From: Sva-07 sp963715825
Lineage (GTDB): Bacteria > Actinomycetota > Acidimicrobiia > Acidimicrobiales > Ilumatobacteraceae
Length of the DNA stretch: 64,000 bases
NCBI GenBank assembly: GCA_963715825.1
Contig: CAVQSI010000016.1
Coordinates: 1-64,000 of the forward strand
Direction of reading: 5' to 3'
Positions 61,851 through 64,000 of this stretch are shown in pieces. Position numbers and translations under genes: made by a program. The notes under the pieces were generated by a model that searched no databases, was not told the origin of the DNA, and worked only from the letters and a program-made list of their open reading frames with translations. How positions within the stretch are numbered: the first letter of the stretch is position 1; every line of letters begins with the position of its first letter.

Positions 61851-61912
61851 AACACGTGGCACCCCCACGTGTTCGTCGAGCCGCCCACCGGGGCGGCTCT
61901 TTCAGTTCTCGG
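61850..61912 (+). terminator. cimA attenuator hairpins
   Basis: GAACACGTGG-CACCC-CCACGTGTTC (61850-61874), a perfect 10-bp stem starting at the leader stop codon, is followed by GAGCCGCCC-ACCG-GGGCGGCTC (61878-61899) and TTTCAGTTCTC. The second stem with its T-rich tail is the likely terminator. Confidence 0.75.
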
Positions 61913-61921
61913 GAGCTTTTC

Positions 61922-63529
61922 ATGCGACACGTCGAAATCTTCGACACCACCTTGCGAGACGGTCTCCAGGTCGAGGGCGTCTCCGCGACGGTCGACGACA
62001 AGCTCCGCATCGCGGAGCAGCTCGACCTGCTCGGTGTCCACTTCATCGAAGGCGGCTGGCCTGGCGCGAACCCGAAGGACATCGAGTTCTTCGCGCGGGC
62101 CCAGCACGAACTGTCGCTGAGCACCTCGACGCTGGTGGCGTTCGGATCGACCCGGCGTCCCCGCGGCAAGGTCGACGACGACGCCACACTGCGCAACCTG
62201 ATCGAGGCGAACACCTCGGCGGTGTGCATCGTGGCGAAGAGCTCCGAGTACCAGGTGGTCGAGGCGCTGCAGACCACACTCGACGAGGGCGCCGCGATGA
62301 TCGCCGACTCGGTCGAGTACCTCCACGGACAGGGTCGCATGGTGCTCGTCGACCTCGAGCACTTCTTCGACGGCTACAAGGCGAACCCCGAGTTCTCCCT
62401 GCGAGCGATCGAGGCCGCGGTCGTCAACGGCGCGAGCCACCTCGTGCTCTGCGACACCAACGGCGGCACCCTGCCGAGCGAGGTCCATCGGATCGTCGCC
62501 GACGTCAAGGCGCACGTCGGCGACGACGCGATCATCGGCATCCACTGCCACGACGACACCGGTTGCGCGGTCGCCAACTCGATGGCCGCCGTCGAGGCCG
62601 GCGCCGGCCACGTCCAGGGGACGCTCAACGGGCTCGGCGAGCGCACCGGCAACACCAACCTCACCACCGTCATCCCGAACCTGCAGCTCAAGCTCGGCTA
62701 CACCTGCCTGCCCGACGGCCGCATCGAGCGGCTCACCGCTGTGAGCCACCACGTCGCCGAGACCCTCAACCGGGCGGTCAACCCGCAGGCGCCGTACGTC
62801 GGCTCGTCGGCGTTCGCCCACAAGGCCGGCCTGCACGTGTCCGCGATCGTGCGGGCCAAGGACGCCTACGAACACGTCAACCCCGAGCTGGTCGGCAACG
62901 GCACCCGCTTCGTCGTGTCGGAGATGGCAGGCCGGGCGACGATCCAGATGAAGGCCGACGAGATCGGCATCGAACTCGACGGCGCTCAGATCAACGAGGT
63001 GATCGACGAACTCAAGCGGCTCGAGCACGAGGGATATCACTTCGAAGCCGCCGACGCGTCGCTCGAACTGCTGATGCGCCGTGCCGCCGGCCAGGTGCGC
63101 GAGTTCTTCCGTGTCGAGTCGATGCGGGTGATCACCGACGAGCTGCCAGGTGGCGAGTTCTCGACCGAGGCGACCGTGAAGGTGTGGGTCGGCGACGGTG
63201 ACGAGGCCGAGCGGCGGGTGTGGGTTGCCGAAGGCAACGGCCCGGTCAACGCGATCGACACGGCACTGCGCCGTGCCGTCGGCACGATGCTGCCGGAGCT
63301 TGCCGACATCCACCTCACCGACTACAAGGTGCGCATCCTCGACGGCGCCAGCGCGACCGGCTCGACGACGCGGGTCCTGCTGTCGGCCACCGATGGCACT
63401 CGTGACTGGACGACGATCGGGGTCAGCCCGAACATCATCGAGGCGTCGTGGCGGGCGCTCGAGGACAGCCTGGTCTACGGCCTGCTGCACCGGTCGTTGC
63501 GTGCTGGCGGCCAACGCGCCGGCGACTGA
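61922..63529 (+). CDS. cimA: citramalate synthase
   Basis: DRE-TIM metallolyase-family enzyme of 535 residues, closest to (R)-citramalate synthases, which condense pyruvate and acetyl-CoA to start threonine-independent isoleucine synthesis. Motifs: FDTTLRDGLQVEGVSATVDD, GGWPGANPKDIEFF, HCHDDTGCAVANSMAAVEAG, GERTGNTNL and the HKAGLHVSAI loop, with a C-terminal LeuA-like allosteric domain. The N-terminal WPGANPKD segment separates it from leuA-type synthases. The leader with Ile codons agrees with this role. It ends 14 bases before the next gene. Confidence 0.93.
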   Translation: MRHVEIFDTTLRDGLQVEGVSATVDDKLRIAEQLDLLGVHFIEGGWPGANPKDIEFFARAQHELSLSTSTLVAFGSTRRPRGKVDDDATLRNLIEANTSAVCIVAKSSEYQVVEALQTTLDEGAAMIADSVEYLHGQGRMVLVDLEHFFDGYKANPEFSLRAIEAAVVNGASHLVLCDTNGGTLPSEVHRIVADVKAHVGDDAIIGIHCHDDTGCAVANSMAAVEAGAGHVQGTLNGLGERTGNTNLTTVIPNLQLKLGYTCLPDGRIERLTAVSHHVAETLNRAVNPQAPYVGSSAFAHKAGLHVSAIVRAKDAYEHVNPELVGNGTRFVVSEMAGRATIQMKADEIGIELDGAQINEVIDELKRLEHEGYHFEAADASLELLMRRAAGQVREFFRVESMRVITDELPGGEFSTEATVKVWVGDGDEAERRVWVAEGNGPVNAIDTALRRAVGTMLPELADIHLTDYKVRILDGASATGSTTRVLLSATDGTRDWTTIGVSPNIIEASWRALEDSLVYGLLHRSLRAGGQRAGD

Positions 63530-63543
63530 TAGAAAGAGCAGCG

Positions 63544-64000
63544 ATGGCCGCCCCCAGATTCAGCCCGGTTCCGCCGACCGAACGCCCCCGCTACTACGAG
63601 TCGCCCGATCACGTCCCTGCGGCGTGGACGCCGGACCGGCCGGGCGACATCGAGGGATTCCAACCCGGCGGACCCCGGCTGGGCGAGCAGGGCCCCGACC
63701 AAGGTTTCGCACTGCGCATCGCCGCGCAGTTGCGCCCGAAGCTGCAGCTGCAGCCCGGTGAACACGCCGACGACGTGATCCGCGGCTGCCTCGGCGTCGC
63801 GTTGCGTCGTGCGTCGATGTACTCGCGGGCGCCCGTGGTGCACGACCTCACCATTGCGTTCACCATCTGGGGGTTCTACGACCCGACGCCGCCGGCCGAG
63901 CTGGTCGAACTGCGTCGCACGATGTTCGAGGGGCTCCGCCTCGTCGGCCATCACTACATGGAGGCGCGGGCGGTCGCCGACCTCCCGCCCGACACCACCC
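63544..64000 (+). CDS. hypothetical protein, truncated by window end
   Basis: The first 152 codons of a gene following cimA. MAAPRFSPVPPTERPRYYES begins a proline-rich N-terminus, then GFALRIAAQLRPKLQLQPGE and a helical region (VIRGCLGVALRRASMYSRAP, AFTIWGFYDPTPPAELVELR). It may be a conserved actinobacterial protein of unknown function. A GAAAGAGCAGCG stretch upstream gives a possible ribosome site. The 14-base gap suggests it is cotranscribed with cimA. Confidence 0.75.
   Translation, partial: MAAPRFSPVPPTERPRYYESPDHVPAAWTPDRPGDIEGFQPGGPRLGEQGPDQGFALRIAAQLRPKLQLQPGEHADDVIRGCLGVALRRASMYSRAPVVHDLTIAFTIWGFYDPTPPAELVELRRTMFEGLRLVGHHYMEARAVADLPPDTT

Overview
The window is 64 kb of high-GC actinobacterial chromosome. 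The gene set points to Acidimicrobiia, probably an Ilumatobacter-like organism. It has a class E sortase, a deazaflavin (F420)-type nitroreductase, a full System I cytochrome c maturation cluster and many apparently leaderless genes. A secreted sugar dehydrogenase carries a C-terminal surface module of a kind I associate with that group. The taxonomic call is inference. I see no tRNA, rRNA, CRISPR array, insertion sequence or prophage.

Layout. 1-10.8 kb: cydAB (cytochrome bd) behind a MalT/LAL-type regulator, an internally duplicated membrane protein, a DUF1269 protein, a ClC channel, a HesB-like protein and a carotenoid oxygenase. 11-15.6 kb: TetR regulator, enoyl-CoA hydratase, secreted PQQ-type sugar dehydrogenase, class E sortase. 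15.6-22.5 kb: ccmABCDEF, a TlpA/CcmG thioredoxin and a CcmH-CcmI fusion, nearly all with stop/start overlaps. 22.6-28.4 kb: histidine phosphatase, DUF4328 protein, a PolA-like polymerase, a zincin, and Mrp facing a SufR-like regulator. 28.4-35.2 kb: an overlapping operon (membrane protein, GNAT, menC-type enolase, SCP2), then serA, pyrF, a ferredoxin and a sunset-domain protein. 35.2-44 kb: leuA with a leader peptide, a DEAD-box helicase, several small proteins, leuCD and a divergent IclR regulator. 44-49.3 kb: nadA-nadB-(DinB/MOSC)-nadC. 49.5-57.5 kb: LysM/M23 peptidase, FKBP lipoprotein, UbiB-like kinase, hydrolase, greA, leuB-ilvE and an LLM oxidoreductase. 57.6-58.5 kb: a kilobase with no convincing gene that looks like a large structured RNA read from the minus strand. 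58.6-61.8 kb: P450 and MFS exporter under a TetR regulator with palindromic operators. 61.8-64 kb: citramalate synthase cimA behind an isoleucine-rich leader peptide, then a truncated unknown gene.

The genes work together mainly as branched-chain amino acid supply (leuA, leuB, leuCD, ilvE, cimA). Three separate control devices are visible: a Leu-codon attenuator, an Ile-codon attenuator and an IclR palindrome. NAD synthesis and cytochrome biogenesis are the other coherent blocks.

The most unusual content is non-coding. It includes the candidate RNA of about 740 nt with its own promoter and terminator. Long hairpins occur in tandem doublets with an exact 62-bp period in three places, and a third repeat family of about 55 bp has three copies. 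Five genes are each broken by what looks like a single-base indel, three of them in the first 10 kb. These may be assembly errors and should be checked before they are called pseudogenes.
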